NCBI RefSeq assembly: GCF_009765685.1
Contig: NZ_LMUY01000124.1
Coordinates: forward strand, 80,240-119,581
Reading direction: 5' to 3'
Length of the DNA stretch: 39,342 nt
From: Acidisphaera sp. L21
GTDB lineage: Bacteria; Pseudomonadota; Alphaproteobacteria; Acetobacterales; Acetobacteraceae
The notes below the pieces were generated by a model that saw only the letters and a program-made list of their open reading frames with translations, was not told the DNA's origin and did not search any database. Position 1 is the first letter of the stretch, and each line of letters starts with the position of its first letter. Positions 16,405 to 26,086 of the stretch are shown in pieces. Position numbers and translations under genes: made by a program.

Positions 16405-17318
16405 CCGCGGTGGATCCTTGGATCGATCAGCATTTGCAGCACGTCCACGACGAGGTTGCTCAGCGCGATGATGATGGCGATGGCGAAGACCGACGCCTCC
16501 ACCACCGGCACGTCACGATGACCGATACTGTTGATGAGCAGCCGCCCCACGCCGGGCCAGGCATAGATCGTCTCGGTCACGATGGAGCCGGCCATCAGCG
16601 TGCCGATCTGGATGCCCAGGAAGCTCAGCACCGGGTTGACCGCGTTCGGCAAGATGTGGGTGGCCAGCACCCGCGCCCGCGACAGGCCTTTGGACCGACC
16701 CGTGACGACGAATTGCTCGCTCATCAACTCGATGACGGCGGTGCGGGTAATCAGGGTGAAGTTCGGCATCAGGATGGCCGCGAGCGTCACGGCCGGCAGC
16801 ACCAGATGCCGCAAATCACCATAGCCGGAGGTCGGCAGCCAATGCAGTTGCAGCGCGAAGAACTCGATCAGCAGAATCCCGAGCCAGAAGGACGGCATGG
16901 ATTGCCCCGCCACCGCGATGGAGGAAATCGCCGCATCCACCGCCCGGTCCCGCCAAACGGCGCATGCGATCCCGCCGGCAATGCCTAGGATCAACGCCAA
17001 TGCCAGCCCGGCCCCGGCCAATTGCAACGTGGCGCCCAGCCGGTCCCAGACCACGCCCGCCGCCGAGCCGCTGAATTGCAGCGACTCCCCAAAATCGCCG
17101 TGCAGCAGGTCGCGCAGGAAGATTAGGAACTGCACCGGCAGGGGCTGGTCCAGATGCAGGCGCTGGGTCAGCGCCGTCACCTGTTCGGGGGTCCGGTTGA
17201 TATCCAGAAAGATATCGACCGGGTTCCCCGTCAGCCGCAGCACGATGAAGGTGGCCAAGGCGACGATCAGCAGCGTCAGTGGCAGGAAGGCCAGCCGGCG
17301 GAGAATATAGCCGGCCAT
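16401..17318 (-). CDS. ABC transporter permease, DppB type (second peptide-class importer)
   Basis: 305 residues; ATG at 17318, 16 bp after the binding-protein stop, with no strong Shine-Dalgarno. N-terminal 'YILRRLAFLPLTLLIVALAT' is the standard DppB opening, then 'RLHLDQPLPVQFLIFLRDL' in the periplasmic part, and the coupling loop with 'VTGRSKGLSRARVLATHILPNAV'-like sequence. The last section 'SIVTETIYAWPGVGRLLINS' is the DppB C-terminal hallmark. It pairs with the DppC-type subunit whose start overlaps its stop. Confidence 0.94.
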   Translation of the reverse strand: MAGYILRRLAFLPLTLLIVALATFIVLRLTGNPVDIFLDINRTPEQVTALTQRLHLDQPLPVQFLIFLRDLLHGDFGESLQFSGSAAGVVWDRLGATLQLAGAGLALALILGIAGGIACAVWRDRAVDAAISSIAVAGQSMPSFWLGILLIEFFALQLHWLPTSGYGDLRHLVLPAVTLAAILMPNFTLITRTAVIELMSEQFVVTGRSKGLSRARVLATHILPNAVNPVLSFLGIQIGTLMAGSIVTETIYAWPGVGRLLINSIGHRDVPVVEASVFAIAIIIALSNLVVDVLQMLIDPRIHRG

Positions 17319-17334
17319 CAGAACCGCGCGTGGC

Positions 17335-18822
17335 TCACTTCACCTGCACCTGGGTCAGCCGCAGCAGCTTGTCCGCCGCGGCGCCGAACCCGGTCACCGA
17401 GTCACTGACGCCATACAGGCTGGGCAGGCCGAACAGGAAGACAGAGGGGGTCTGGTCGGCCAGGATTTCCATCATGCGGTGATAGTCCTTCACACGCTCG
17501 GCCTCATCGATGGTGGTGCGGGCGGCGACGAACAGCGCCTCGTATTCCGGGTCCTGCCACTTCGTACGCAACCCGGACTTGGTGTACCAGACCGAGGCGA
17601 AATCCGCATCGCCAACGCTGTACCAGCCGATCATGTACATCACGCCCATCTTCTGCGCGTTGGACATCTGCTGGAACACACCGCCCTCGACCACGTTGAC
17701 GGTCGCCTTGACGCCGATCTGGTTCAACATGCCGGCCACGGCGTTGCAGATGTCGGTATCGGACACGTATTTGCCGTTTTGCGTGGTGATGGGCACGGGC
17801 GTGTTGAAATCATACCCGGCGTCCACCAGCATCTTCTTCGCCTTCACCGGGTCGAACGGGCGGGCCTTCAGATCCGCGTCCCAGCCCAACACACCCTTGG
17901 TCAGCACTTGGTTCTGCAGGATCTCACCCTGACCCTTCAGGATCTGCTTCAGGATCAGGTTCTTGTCGATCGCGTAGTCGAACGCCTCGCGGATCTTGGG
18001 ATTGTCGAACGGCTTGACCGACGGGTCGAAGGTCAACACCAGGCCGACGGTGGTGCTGATCTCGTTGACCTTCGCACTGCCCGACTCGTTCACCTGGTCG
18101 ATCAGGTCGATCGGCACTTCCTCGATGATCTGGCTCTCCCCGGCCACCAGGGAGGCGACGCGGGTCGACCCGTCCGGGATGGTGCGGATCACCAGTTTGT
18201 CGAATTTGGGCGCGCCACCCCAATAGGCTTTGTTGGTCGTCAGCGTGTAATGGTCGCCCGGTACCCAGTCCTGGAACACGAACGGCCCGGTGCCGATCGG
18301 GTGTCCCGCCACGACCGTGGCGCCTGCCTTCTCGTAATAATGCTTCGGCTCGATGATGATGTCCGACAGACCGCGCAACAGCGTGGGGAACACGGTCCTG
18401 GTCTTGATGTCGACGGTGTATTTATCTACCGCCGTGGCATTTGCCACCTGGCCGATCCGCGTGATGAAGGCGTATCCGGTCGCCGGGTCCAGCACCCGGT
18501 TGATGGTGAACACCACGTCGTCAGCGGTGAAATCCACCCCGTCGCTGAATTTTACCCCCTGGCGCAGATGCACCCGCAGCGTCATCGGGTCCGTCATCTC
18601 CCAACTGGTGGCCAGCGCCGGGTGCAGGTCGCCGGCATTGTCGCGGGCGATCAACGGGTCGTTGGTTTGCTCCAACAGGCTCAGCGACGCATAGGACCCA
18701 TTGCCGGACCGCAAGCTGTCGGGAAAGACGGCGGCGCCGATGGTCAGTGTCTTATCGGCAGCGAAGGCCGGGCTGCCAAAGGCAAGCAGCGCAGCCAAGG
18801 TGAGCAACGGGCGGCGTTTCAT
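17335..18822 (-). CDS. Peptide-class ABC transporter substrate-binding protein (family 5)
   Basis: 495 residues; the ATG at 18822 has TAGGAG 5 nt upstream. The signal peptide is residues 1-21 ('MKRRPLLTLAALLAFGSPAF', then A), with cleavage before ADK, so it is periplasmic and not a lipoprotein. Family hallmarks: 'LHPALATSWEMTDPMTLRV', 'RQGVKFSDGVDFTADDVVFT' and 'GTGPFVFQDWVPGDHYTLT', which together define SBP_bac_5. This fold binds peptides, opines, nickel chelates, glutathione or other bulky ligands; sequence alone does not tell which. The surrounding hydrolase and monooxygenase genes argue for a non-peptide xenobiotic or plant-derived compound. It is 26 bp downstream of the DppF-type ATPase gene. 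Confidence 0.94.
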   Translation of the reverse strand: MKRRPLLTLAALLAFGSPAFAADKTLTIGAAVFPDSLRSGNGSYASLSLLEQTNDPLIARDNAGDLHPALATSWEMTDPMTLRVHLRQGVKFSDGVDFTADDVVFTINRVLDPATGYAFITRIGQVANATAVDKYTVDIKTRTVFPTLLRGLSDIIIEPKHYYEKAGATVVAGHPIGTGPFVFQDWVPGDHYTLTTNKAYWGGAPKFDKLVIRTIPDGSTRVASLVAGESQIIEEVPIDLIDQVNESGSAKVNEISTTVGLVLTFDPSVKPFDNPKIREAFDYAIDKNLILKQILKGQGEILQNQVLTKGVLGWDADLKARPFDPVKAKKMLVDAGYDFNTPVPITTQNGKYVSDTDICNAVAGMLNQIGVKATVNVVEGGVFQQMSNAQKMGVMYMIGWYSVGDADFASVWYTKSGLRTKWQDPEYEALFVAARTTIDEAERVKDYHRMMEILADQTPSVFLFGLPSLYGVSDSVTGFGAAADKLLRLTQVQVK

Positions 18823-18848
18823 GATGGCTCCTACGGGCAAGATCTGGG

Positions 18849-19826
18849 TCAATGGGCGGGCCTGGTCAGGTGGCAGGCGGATAAATGCCCACCGCCCAGG
18901 TCGGTCAACGCCGGGTCGTCGGTGCGGCACACCGGCATCACGGCCGGGCACCGCGTGTGGTAGCGGCAACCCGGCGGCACTGCCCGGGCGCTGGCAATTT
19001 CGCCCAGTGCCTCGATGCGGGCGCGCACGGCGCCGGGCCGATGGGCAGGCACGGCGCTCAACAGCGCGCGGGTGTAGGGGTGCTGCGGCGTCTGGTACAG
19101 CGCCTGCTTGTCCGCCAGTTCCACGATGCGGCCCAGATACATCACGGCCACCCGGTCCGCGACGTGCCGCACCACACGCAAATCGTGCGAGATGAACAGA
19201 TAGGTCAACCCAAAGTCCCGCTGCAGATCCGTCAGCAGGTTGATCACCTGGGCCTGCACGGACACGTCCAGCGCCGAAACCGGTTCGTCGCACACCACGA
19301 AATCCGGCCGCAACGCAAGCGCACGGGCAATCCCGATGCGCTGCCGCTGGCCGCCGGAAAACTCGTGCGGATAGCGATTGGCGTGCTCGGCCGCCAGCCC
19401 CACCAACGGCAGCAATTCCTGCACCCGCACCCGGCGCGCCGACCCGGCCACGCCAGCCAGCCGCATCGGCTCGGCGATCAACGCCGCCACGGACATACGC
19501 GGATTGAACGAGCTGCCAGGGTCCTGGAAGATCAACTGCATGCGGCGCCGGGCGGTGCGAAGCTGGCGCGCATCCAGCTCCGATATTTCCGTGCCATCGA
19601 AGCGAACCGTGCCGCTGCTCGGCTCCACCAGCCGCATCAGCAACCGCCCCGTGGTGGATTTGCCGCAGCCGCTCTCCCCCACCAGCGCCAGGGTTTCGCC
19701 GCGCCGGATGGTGAACGACACGCCATCCACCGCCCGCACCGCACCCGTGACCCGGCGGCGGAACGTGCCCGATACGATCGGGTAGTGCTTGGTCAGCCCA
19801 TCGGCGCGGATCAGCGGCGCGGTCAT
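18849..19826 (-). CDS. ABC transporter ATPase, DppF/OppF type
   Basis: 325 residues with all motifs intact: Walker [10 protein letters not shown] (50-58), Q-loop '[13 protein letters not shown]', signature FSGGQ (156-160), Walker B '[14 protein letters not shown]', switch His in 'FISHDLRVV'. The C-terminal oligopeptide-transporter domain carries '[20 protein letters not shown]', whose cysteines match the cluster-binding set known in some Dpp/Opp ATPases. It overlaps the DppD-type gene (ATGA at 19823-19826) and forms the heterodimeric motor with it. In contrast with the fused ATPase at 2150-3898 this pair has no degenerate site. Confidence 0.95.
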   Translation of the reverse strand: MTAPLIRADGLTKHYPIVSGTFRRRVTGAVRAVDGVSFTIRRGETLALVGESGCGKSTTGRLLMRLVEPSSGTVRFDGTEISELDARQLRTARRRMQLIFQDPGSSFNPRMSVAALIAEPMRLAGVAGSARRVRVQELLPLVGLAAEHANRYPHEFSGGQRQRIGIARALALRPDFVVCDEPVSALDVSVQAQVINLLTDLQRDFGLTYLFISHDLRVVRHVADRVAVMYLGRIVELADKQALYQTPQHPYTRALLSAVPAHRPGAVRARIEALGEIASARAVPPGCRYHTRCPAVMPVCRTDDPALTDLGGGHLSACHLTRPAH

Positions 19827-20803
19827 GCGGGCACCACGCCGTGCCGCAAACAGGCCGCGTCATGGCCCGCGCCCAGCGTCACCGCCTGCGGCTGAATGCG
19901 CCCGCACGCCTCCCACGCATACGGGCAGCGCGGGTGGAAACTGCACCCGGCGGGCATGGCGAACGGGCTCGCGACATTGCCCTCGATCGCGGGCAACCGC
20001 TCCGGGTCCTCGTCCTCCAGCGGCGGCATACAGCGGAGCAGGCCCTCGGTATACGGATGCGCCGGCCGATCGAACAACGCGCCCACCGGGGATCGCTCCA
20101 CGATGCGCCCGGCGTACATCACCTGCACGTCGTCCGCGAACTCCGCCACCACGCCCAGGTCATGGGTGATCAGCAGCACCGCCATGTGCATCCGGTGCTG
20201 CAAATCGCGCAGCAGCGTCAGGATCTGCGCCTGCGTGGTCACGTCCAGCGCCGTTGTCGGCTCGTCGGCGATCAGCAGTTTCGGCCCGCAGCTCAGCGCG
20301 ATCGCGATCATCACCCGCTGCCGCATGCCGCCCGACAATTCGTGCGGATAGGCGCGCATGATCTGCGGCGGGGAGGGGATGCGCACCAGGCCCAACAACT
20401 CCTCCGCCCGCGCCCGCGCCGCGGCCCGGCTCAGCCCCAGCTGCAGGGTCAGCGGCTCCATCAACTGGCGTCCGATGGAAAAGATCGGGTTCAGCGAGCT
20501 CATCGGGTCCTGGAACACCATCGCGATCTCGCGTCCGCGAACCGACCGCATCTGCCGGTCCGACAGGCTGCCAAGGTCACGTCCCGCCAAGTGGATCTGG
20601 CCGCTGCTCACGCGCGCGGCCTCGGGCAAAAGCTGCATCAGGGCCATGGCAGTCACGCTCTTGCCGCTGCCAGACTCGCCCACCACGCCCAGCACGCGGC
20701 CGGCCTCCACGTCGAAGCTCACGTCGCGGACAGCGTCGAACGCACCGCGCCGGGTCTGGAACGCGACGGTCAGGTTCCGGACGGACAGCAGCGTCTCAGC
20801 CAT
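19823..20803 (-). CDS. ABC transporter ATPase, DppD/OppD type
   Basis: 326 residues from the ATG at 20803; the frame is open to 20854 but the family start '[17 protein letters not shown]' follows this ATG. Walker [10 protein letters not shown] (42-50), Q-loop '[12 protein letters not shown]', signature LSGGM (156-160), Walker B '[14 protein letters not shown]' (176-189), switch His in '[11 protein letters not shown]'. The C-terminal '[16 protein letters not shown]' has the cysteine set of this subfamily. It lies 80 bp downstream of the monooxygenase gene, the largest gap within the eleven-gene run, so an extra internal promoter is possible here. Confidence 0.95.
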   Translation of the reverse strand: MAETLLSVRNLTVAFQTRRGAFDAVRDVSFDVEAGRVLGVVGESGSGKSVTAMALMQLLPEAARVSSGQIHLAGRDLGSLSDRQMRSVRGREIAMVFQDPMSSLNPIFSIGRQLMEPLTLQLGLSRAAARARAEELLGLVRIPSPPQIMRAYPHELSGGMRQRVMIAIALSCGPKLLIADEPTTALDVTTQAQILTLLRDLQHRMHMAVLLITHDLGVVAEFADDVQVMYAGRIVERSPVGALFDRPAHPYTEGLLRCMPPLEDEDPERLPAIEGNVASPFAMPAGCSFHPRCPYAWEACGRIQPQAVTLGAGHDAACLRHGVVPA

Positions 20804-20883
20804 CGGCCGATCTCGACAGACTCTGCTGCACCGCACAAGCACCGGGTCTTGCACATGGTGACAATCGGCCGTTGGTCCGCCGA

Positions 20884-22200
20884 TCAGACGTAACGATTGG
20901 CCGGAACCGGCAGGTCCAGATGGCTTCGCAGCGTCTCGCCCTCGTACTCCGTGCGAAAGAGACCGCGTTTCTGCAGGATCGGCACCACGTGATCCACCAC
21001 CGCGCTCAACCCGCGCGGGCTGATGTCGGTCGCAATCATGAACCCGTCACAGGCCTGCGTCTCGAAATACAATTGCAGCCGGTCGGCAATCTGCTCCGGC
21101 GTGCCGGTGAAGTCGCCACGCGGGGCTGCGGCGCGATACGCCAGTTGCCGCAGCGTCAGATGATCCTCCCGCGCAATCCGCATCAGATATTCGGCGGACG
21201 ATCGATTGCTGCTGCCGACGATGCCGCTCAAATCCGGCGTAGGCCCATCCAAATCGTATCCCGAAAAATCATACGAGTTGAAGTACCGGCTGAGGAACGC
21301 CAGCGCGGTTGGCGGATCCAACAACTCGTTCAACTCCTGCGCCCGGCGCTTGGCCTCCGCCTCCGTCCCGCCGACGATCGGGGTGATCACCGGGAACACC
21401 AGCAACTCCCCCTCCGGCCGGCCCAGCTTGGCTGCGCGATCACGCAAATCGGCCGTATAGATCCGGCACTCCTCGATCGTCTCCCGGTTGGAGAACACGG
21501 CGTCCGCGTGCAGCGCCGCCAATTGGCGCCCCGCCTCGGACGCACCCGCCTGGAAGATCACCGGCCGCCCCTGGACCGACCGTTCGATATTCAGCGGCCC
21601 CTGCACCTGGTAGAATTCCCCCTTGTGGTTCAGCCGGTGCATCTTGCTGAAATCGACGTAGCGCCCGGCCGCCTTGTCCCGCGGGAACGCGTCATCTTCC
21701 CACGAATCCCACAGCCCCTTCACGACCTCGATATATTCCTGCGCCACGTGATAGCGCAGATCGTGCTCCATCTGCGGCTCGCCACCATAATTGCGCGCCG
21801 CCCCGGCGTTGGATGAGGTGACGGCGTTCCACGCCACCCTGCCGCCGCTCAACCGATCCATCGAGGCGATCTGCCGCGCCGTGTTGAACGGTGCGCTGTA
21901 GGACGTGGACATCGTCGCCACCAGCCCCACCCGCGTCGTCACCGCGGCCGCGGCGGACAGGATGGTGATCGGCTCGAAATGGTTCACATCGAACGGGGTG
22001 GAGTTCTCGCTGGCATACAGCGAGTCGGCGATGAACAGGATATCCAACTTGCCGGCCTCGGCGATGCGCGCCAGGTTCAGCACGAACGCCAGGCTGGTGG
22101 ACCCATCCGCCTGCATCGCCGGATGGCGCCAGGCGCCGACATTGCCGCCGAGATGGATCGGAAAGCAGCCGAGATGGATCTGGCGTGGTCGCGTGCTCAC
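20884..22200 (-). CDS. Luciferase-like monooxygenase (NtaA/SnaA/DszA type), copy 2
   Basis: 438 residues from the GTG at 22200, which overlaps the hydrolase stop (GTGA at 22197-22200) and has GAGG 7 nt upstream. Family blocks: 'FPIHLGGNVGAWRHP', 'AGKLDILFIADSLY', 'GRVAWNAVTSSNAGAARNYG', 'LNHKGEFYQVQGPLNIERS' and 'QGRPVIFQAGASEAGRQLAA'. It uses reduced flavin from a partner reductase that is not encoded here. Its place between an alpha/beta hydrolase and a Dpp-type importer suggests it oxygenates the imported or hydrolysed compound. It shares only the family blocks with the copy at 14131-15432 and is clearly a separate subgroup. Confidence 0.93.
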   Translation of the reverse strand: MSTRPRQIHLGCFPIHLGGNVGAWRHPAMQADGSTSLAFVLNLARIAEAGKLDILFIADSLYASENSTPFDVNHFEPITILSAAAAVTTRVGLVATMSTSYSAPFNTARQIASMDRLSGGRVAWNAVTSSNAGAARNYGGEPQMEHDLRYHVAQEYIEVVKGLWDSWEDDAFPRDKAAGRYVDFSKMHRLNHKGEFYQVQGPLNIERSVQGRPVIFQAGASEAGRQLAALHADAVFSNRETIEECRIYTADLRDRAAKLGRPEGELLVFPVITPIVGGTEAEAKRRAQELNELLDPPTALAFLSRYFNSYDFSGYDLDGPTPDLSGIVGSSNRSSAEYLMRIAREDHLTLRQLAYRAAAPRGDFTGTPEQIADRLQLYFETQACDGFMIATDISPRGLSAVVDHVVPILQKRGLFRTEYEGETLRSHLDLPVPANRYV

Positions 22201-24188
22201 AGTAAAACCTCGTGCAAAGGCCGGCTCCAATTGGCGGCGGCGGCCATGGATCGTTCGACATCCTCCTCCAGCATCAGCCCGGCCGCGACCAGGGCGCGCG
22301 CCGCCTCCCCAATGGCCGCAACATAACCCTCTGGCGAGCCGTACCGCGCCAGCACAGAGCGGCGCGGGTCACCAGTCGCGGCGGCTTCGTCGTCGGTGTC
22401 GGGGAGGGGGATGGTGCTGCCGGTGAACTCGTACAGCCCGCCATGGCCGTAGCCCCGGGCGCGAATGTTCCAGCCGGTATACGACGCCAGCGGGGCCGCC
22501 ACCATCGGGGCACGCACGCCGGCGACCTCATTGCCGTCCGCATCCACCGCCGGCAGCAGCACGGGGTAGTAAGCGTCACCGATAGGCTTGGGCGGTTCCT
22601 GGGTCACCACGCCCTGGTCGATCTCCGGCCCGAAATCCAGCAGCGGCAATTCGTTGGCGGTGCGTGGTGTGGCGATGCCGGGGATGGCGGGGAATTGGGC
22701 GCGCCAGGTCTGGATATCAACCAGCGTGCCATCCGCCCGGGTCGGCATCCGGCTGGCTGGCGGCAGCACGCCCTCACTCGCCCAGCGGTCCATTGCATCC
22801 AACATGGCGCGGAACAGCATCGAGGTGGAGACGACGTTCAGCACGCTCTGCGCCCGCCCCTTTACCGGACGGCGCAGATTTGGGTCGGCGGAATGCTGCG
22901 AACTGGCCCAGGCATAAACCCGCACGCCATCCGGCTGCGGCAGATCGTTACCAAGGGTATCCGTGTGCACCAGCGACCCGCGGCGCTGCCAATATTCCGA
23001 CGCGGTCTGGCTGTGCATCACCAGCGGATCTGTCTCCGGCCGCTTCAGGATCGCATCGGTGCGCCCGGTCAGGTGATCGGTGGTTTCCGCATAGCTGAAC
23101 GGGAACCGGTCGGCGGCAACGAAATGATCCTCGAATTGCTGCCCACCCGATGCGGTCAGCACGGCAAAGCGGTGCAGTGCCAATTTTCCGGCGCCTGCCA
23201 CGTGCGGGATGATGCCGTCGAATACCCGGCGCCCTTCGCCATCCCCATTGAACCCGCGATAGACGAAATCCCGCATGGCGCGCCCGGTCTGCGAGCGGCC
23301 CCATGCATAGGCCCGCTCCACCCGGCCACGCAAAGGATTCGCCTCAGTGTCGTCATGCCGCAGGAACGACACGAAATCCCGCACCGCCACGTGGCCCAAC
23401 GCCAACACCAATGGATCGCGCCCCGTGTAGATCAGCTCGTAGATCCAGCCGGACTGGAATCCCGCCGGAATGTGCACATGGATATCGGACGGGACCAGCG
23501 CCGTCTCATCCCCCTGGTTGTCCAGCCCGGTGCCGCTCTCCGCCCGTGCGAAACACCATGCATCCGGCGGCAGCACCTCCCGCGCGCTGTCCGGATACCG
23601 CCGCCGGGTCAGCGTGGCCCGGCGCGTGTCCAGCGACACGGTGGGGTGGCTGCGCGTCGTCGACCAGCCGCTGAGCGGGAAGGTGGTAACGCCCTCGCGC
23701 CCGATATATTCGGTGCGGATCACCCCCTCCAGCGGCCGGCCGCCATCGCTCGCGACCGGTAGATCCAGCAGCATCCGCTGATTGCCGGCCAGTAGATCGC
23801 CCTGCCACGCGGCGCATACAACGCTGTGGCCGCGCCGCATGAGAAACCCGTTCCCGGCATCTGCCAGGCTGCGCGGGTCGTTGCCGGCGGGCGCGTCGTT
23901 GAAGAATGGGACCGCTCGCTTGTTGCCGCGATTGCCGTAATCGAACAGCATCCGGCGGCTGCCCGGCCCCTGCGGGATCAGCATAGCGATGTCGCCGCTG
24001 AAGCAGACCATGCCGTCCTCATCCACCGGCGCCTTGTCGATGTCGAACACATGCGCCTGCGCTGGGGCTTTCGGATCCACCCGGTAATGCGCACGCCCGA
24101 CCAGGCGTTCATACGGCCCGGACTCGCCGAAGCTGTGCCCGCCCGCAAACGCCCCACGCTCGGTGATCTCAAGGGTGACAGTCATCAT
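22197..24188 (-). CDS. Large alpha/beta-hydrolase domain protein
   Basis: 663 residues from the first of two adjacent ATG codons (24188 and 24185); there is no strong Shine-Dalgarno, but the start lies 20 nt inside the preceding ATPase gene, so coupling is likely. No signal peptide is seen, so it is probably cytoplasmic. The order of segments, 'ERGAFAGGHSFGESGPYE' at the N-terminus, 'LFDYGNRGNKRAVPFFN' in the first third and the nucleophile elbow 'YAWGRSQTGRAMRDFVYRG' (294-312, Ser299), is that of the long alpha/beta-hydrolase family annotated simply as 'alpha/beta hydrolase domain'. Members are little studied; ester hydrolysis is the default guess. Position between importer ATPase and monooxygenase implies a role on the imported substrate. 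Confidence 0.85.
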   Translation of the reverse strand: MMTVTLEITERGAFAGGHSFGESGPYERLVGRAHYRVDPKAPAQAHVFDIDKAPVDEDGMVCFSGDIAMLIPQGPGSRRMLFDYGNRGNKRAVPFFNDAPAGNDPRSLADAGNGFLMRRGHSVVCAAWQGDLLAGNQRMLLDLPVASDGGRPLEGVIRTEYIGREGVTTFPLSGWSTTRSHPTVSLDTRRATLTRRRYPDSAREVLPPDAWCFARAESGTGLDNQGDETALVPSDIHVHIPAGFQSGWIYELIYTGRDPLVLALGHVAVRDFVSFLRHDDTEANPLRGRVERAYAWGRSQTGRAMRDFVYRGFNGDGEGRRVFDGIIPHVAGAGKLALHRFAVLTASGGQQFEDHFVAADRFPFSYAETTDHLTGRTDAILKRPETDPLVMHSQTASEYWQRRGSLVHTDTLGNDLPQPDGVRVYAWASSQHSADPNLRRPVKGRAQSVLNVVSTSMLFRAMLDAMDRWASEGVLPPASRMPTRADGTLVDIQTWRAQFPAIPGIATPRTANELPLLDFGPEIDQGVVTQEPPKPIGDAYYPVLLPAVDADGNEVAGVRAPMVAAPLASYTGWNIRARGYGHGGLYEFTGSTIPLPDTDDEAAATGDPRRSVLARYGSPEGYVAAIGEAARALVAAGLMLEEDVERSMAAAANWSRPLHEVLL

Positions 24189-25236
24189 TGCCCAATCTTT
24201 CGCCGCTGGCCTCGTCGAACAAATGCAACTTGCCGGGCCGCACGCCGATCGCGATCTCGTCGCCAATTCGCAGCTTGCAGCTTTCGTCCAGCCGCAACAC
24301 CAGGGTTTGCGCACCGGCGCTCGTCGTCACCAGCGTCTCCTGCCCGGTCCGCTCCACCAGCGTCACGCGGGCGGGCAGGCCGTCCTTCGCCAGCAGCAAA
24401 TCCTGCGGACGCACGCCCGCCGTCACCCGGACCGCATCGGCAGCGTGCGCGACGGCAATCTCCAACGCCAACCCGTCCGCCCGAAACCCACCCGGCACCA
24501 ACGCGCCCGGCAAGAAGTTCATCCGCGGCGTGCCGACGAACGATGCGACGAACCGCGTTGCCGGGCGCGCATATACCTCCGCCGGCGGCCCGAGTTGCAG
24601 CAGCTTGCCGCCCTCCAGCACCGCGATGCGGGTCGACATGGTCATCGCCTCGATCTGATCGTGCGTGACGTAGACCATCGTCTTGCCCAACCGCTGGTGC
24701 AGTTGGATGATCTCGGCCCGCATATGCGCGCGCAACGTGGCATCCAGATTGCTCAACGGCTCGTCGAACAGGAACACGTCCGGGCTACGGATCATCGCCC
24801 GCCCCAACGCCACCCGCTGCTGCTGCCCACCCGAGAGTTGGGAGGACCGCCGGTCCAGCAACGGCCCGATCTGCAGAATACCGGCCACGTTGTCCACCAT
24901 CGCAGCCCGTTGCTGGGCAGGGACCCGGCGCTTGCGCAGCGGGTATTCCAAATTCTGCCGCACCGTCATATGCGGATACAGCGCGTAACTTTGGAACACC
25001 ATGGCGATGTTGCGATCGGCCGGCAGCACGTCGTTCATCCGCCGCCCGTCGAACAGGATGCCGCCCGCACTCGGGCTGTCCAGCCCCGCGATCATGCGCA
25101 GGATGGTCGACTTGCCGCAGCCGCTCGGGCCCAGCAGCGTCAGGAACTCCCCGGCCTGCACGTCGATGCACAAATTGTCGACGATGACGTGCGCACCGTA
25201 GGATTTGCGAATATGGTCGAGCGATATCGCGGCCAT
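24169..25236 (-). CDS. ABC transporter ATPase, CUT1 sugar type (UgpC/MalK-like)
   Basis: 355 residues, the normal length for a MalK/UgpC subunit. Walker A GPSGCGKST (36-44), Q-loop 'MVFQSYALYPHMTV', signature LSGGQ (134-138), Walker B 'VFLFDEPLSNLDA' (154-166), switch His in 'VYVTHDQIEAMT'. The C-terminal regulatory (TOBE) part from about 240 includes 'VRVTAGVRPQDLLLAKDG' and 'IAIGVRPGKLHLFD'. It lies 4 bp after the second permease gene and overlaps the hydrolase gene by 20 nt. Such ATPases can serve more than one importer, but this one sits with its own permeases and binding protein. Confidence 0.95.
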   Translation of the reverse strand: MAAISLDHIRKSYGAHVIVDNLCIDVQAGEFLTLLGPSGCGKSTILRMIAGLDSPSAGGILFDGRRMNDVLPADRNIAMVFQSYALYPHMTVRQNLEYPLRKRRVPAQQRAAMVDNVAGILQIGPLLDRRSSQLSGGQQQRVALGRAMIRSPDVFLFDEPLSNLDATLRAHMRAEIIQLHQRLGKTMVYVTHDQIEAMTMSTRIAVLEGGKLLQLGPPAEVYARPATRFVASFVGTPRMNFLPGALVPGGFRADGLALEIAVAHAADAVRVTAGVRPQDLLLAKDGLPARVTLVERTGQETLVTTSAGAQTLVLRLDESCKLRIGDEIAIGVRPGKLHLFDEASGERLGNDDCHP

Positions 25237-25240
25237 CGCC

Positions 25241-26086
25241 CTAGCCCTTCACCGAACCGGCGCCCAGGCCCTGGCCGAAATGCCGCTGCACCAACGCGAA
25301 CAGCAGCAGGATCGGCATGGTGATGACGACCGCGGCCGCCATCATCAAATTCCAGTCGATGTCATAGGATTCTTTCACGAGGCGCAGCACGCCGGGTGGC
25401 AAGGTCATGCTCTGGTCGGCGTTGATGAAGACCAGCGCATACAGGTACTCGTTATAGGCCATGATGAAGGTGAACACCGCCGTCGCCAGGATGCCCGGCA
25501 AGGCCTGCGGAATGACGATTTCAAACAGGATGGCGAACCGCCCCGCGCCGTCGATTGCCGCCGCTGCCTCGATATCCGGGGGCAACGCAGCCACGAACGC
25601 GCGCAGCAGCCATAATGCGAAGGGCAGGGCGAAGGTCGTGTCGGTGATCACCAGCCCCCAAAGCGACCCATTCAGCCCGATGGAGGCGACGATCACATAC
25701 AGCGGCACCAACAACACCACCGCCGGCAGCAGGTATGCGAACAGCACCAGGCGTGCCATCAACCCCCGCGCCGCAAACCGGAACCGCACCAGGCCATAGG
25801 CGCCAGCGATCCCGAACAACACCGCCACCAGCGTACTGGTGAGCGACACGAACAGGCTATTGACGAACAACTGCCCGAACCCGGTACGAAACAGCAGGTC
25901 GTAATAATGCACCAGCGTCAGGCTGCTCGGCAGAAAGCTCGGCGGGTAGCCGTTGGTTTCGATCCGCGGTTTCAGCGACGTCAGCACCATCCAGACCAGC
26001 GGGAAGGAGATGAGTCCGATCGCCGCCCACACCAGCACGTCGCGGCAGATGCGCCCACCCAGCCGAAGCATGCGCGCCCCCGTCAT
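25241..26086 (-). CDS. ABC transporter permease, CUT1 type (MalG/UgpE-like)
   Basis: 281 residues, standard MalG-type size with six predicted membrane helices. The first helix follows 'RICRDVLVWAAIGLISFPLV', then the family phrase 'LVWMVLTSLKPR'. The coupling loop 'DIEAAAAIDGAGRFAILFEI' is followed by 'VIPQALPGILATAVF', the EAA motif of the second CUT1 permease. The start ATG overlaps the stop of the first permease (ATGA at 26083-26086). Confidence 0.95.
   Translation of the reverse strand: MTGARMLRLGGRICRDVLVWAAIGLISFPLVWMVLTSLKPRIETNGYPPSFLPSSLTLVHYYDLLFRTGFGQLFVNSLFVSLTSTLVAVLFGIAGAYGLVRFRFAARGLMARLVLFAYLLPAVVLLVPLYVIVASIGLNGSLWGLVITDTTFALPFALWLLRAFVAALPPDIEAAAAIDGAGRFAILFEIVIPQALPGILATAVFTFIMAYNEYLYALVFINADQSMTLPPGVLRLVKESYDIDWNLMMAAAVVITMPILLLFALVQRHFGQGLGAGSVKG

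Noticed and set aside
17479-18963. A 494-codon open frame on the plus strand opposite the Dpp-type binding protein
   Set aside because: Its translation is rich in His, Gln, Arg and Val and matches no family, as expected for the antisense of a GC-rich gene. The minus-strand gene has a signal peptide and clear family motifs.
22470-22485. A further CGGTATACGA sequence resembling the GntR operator
   Set aside because: It lies inside the hydrolase coding sequence, far from any start, and matches only the 10-bp core. A GTATAC at about 20048 inside the DppD-type gene is likewise rejected.
22212-23762. A 516-codon plus-strand open frame opposite the alpha/beta hydrolase
   Set aside because: Antisense shadow of the hydrolase; no recognisable motifs and an Arg/His/Gln-rich composition. 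The same holds for the long frames at 37164-38744, 24163-25323 and 1594-2712.
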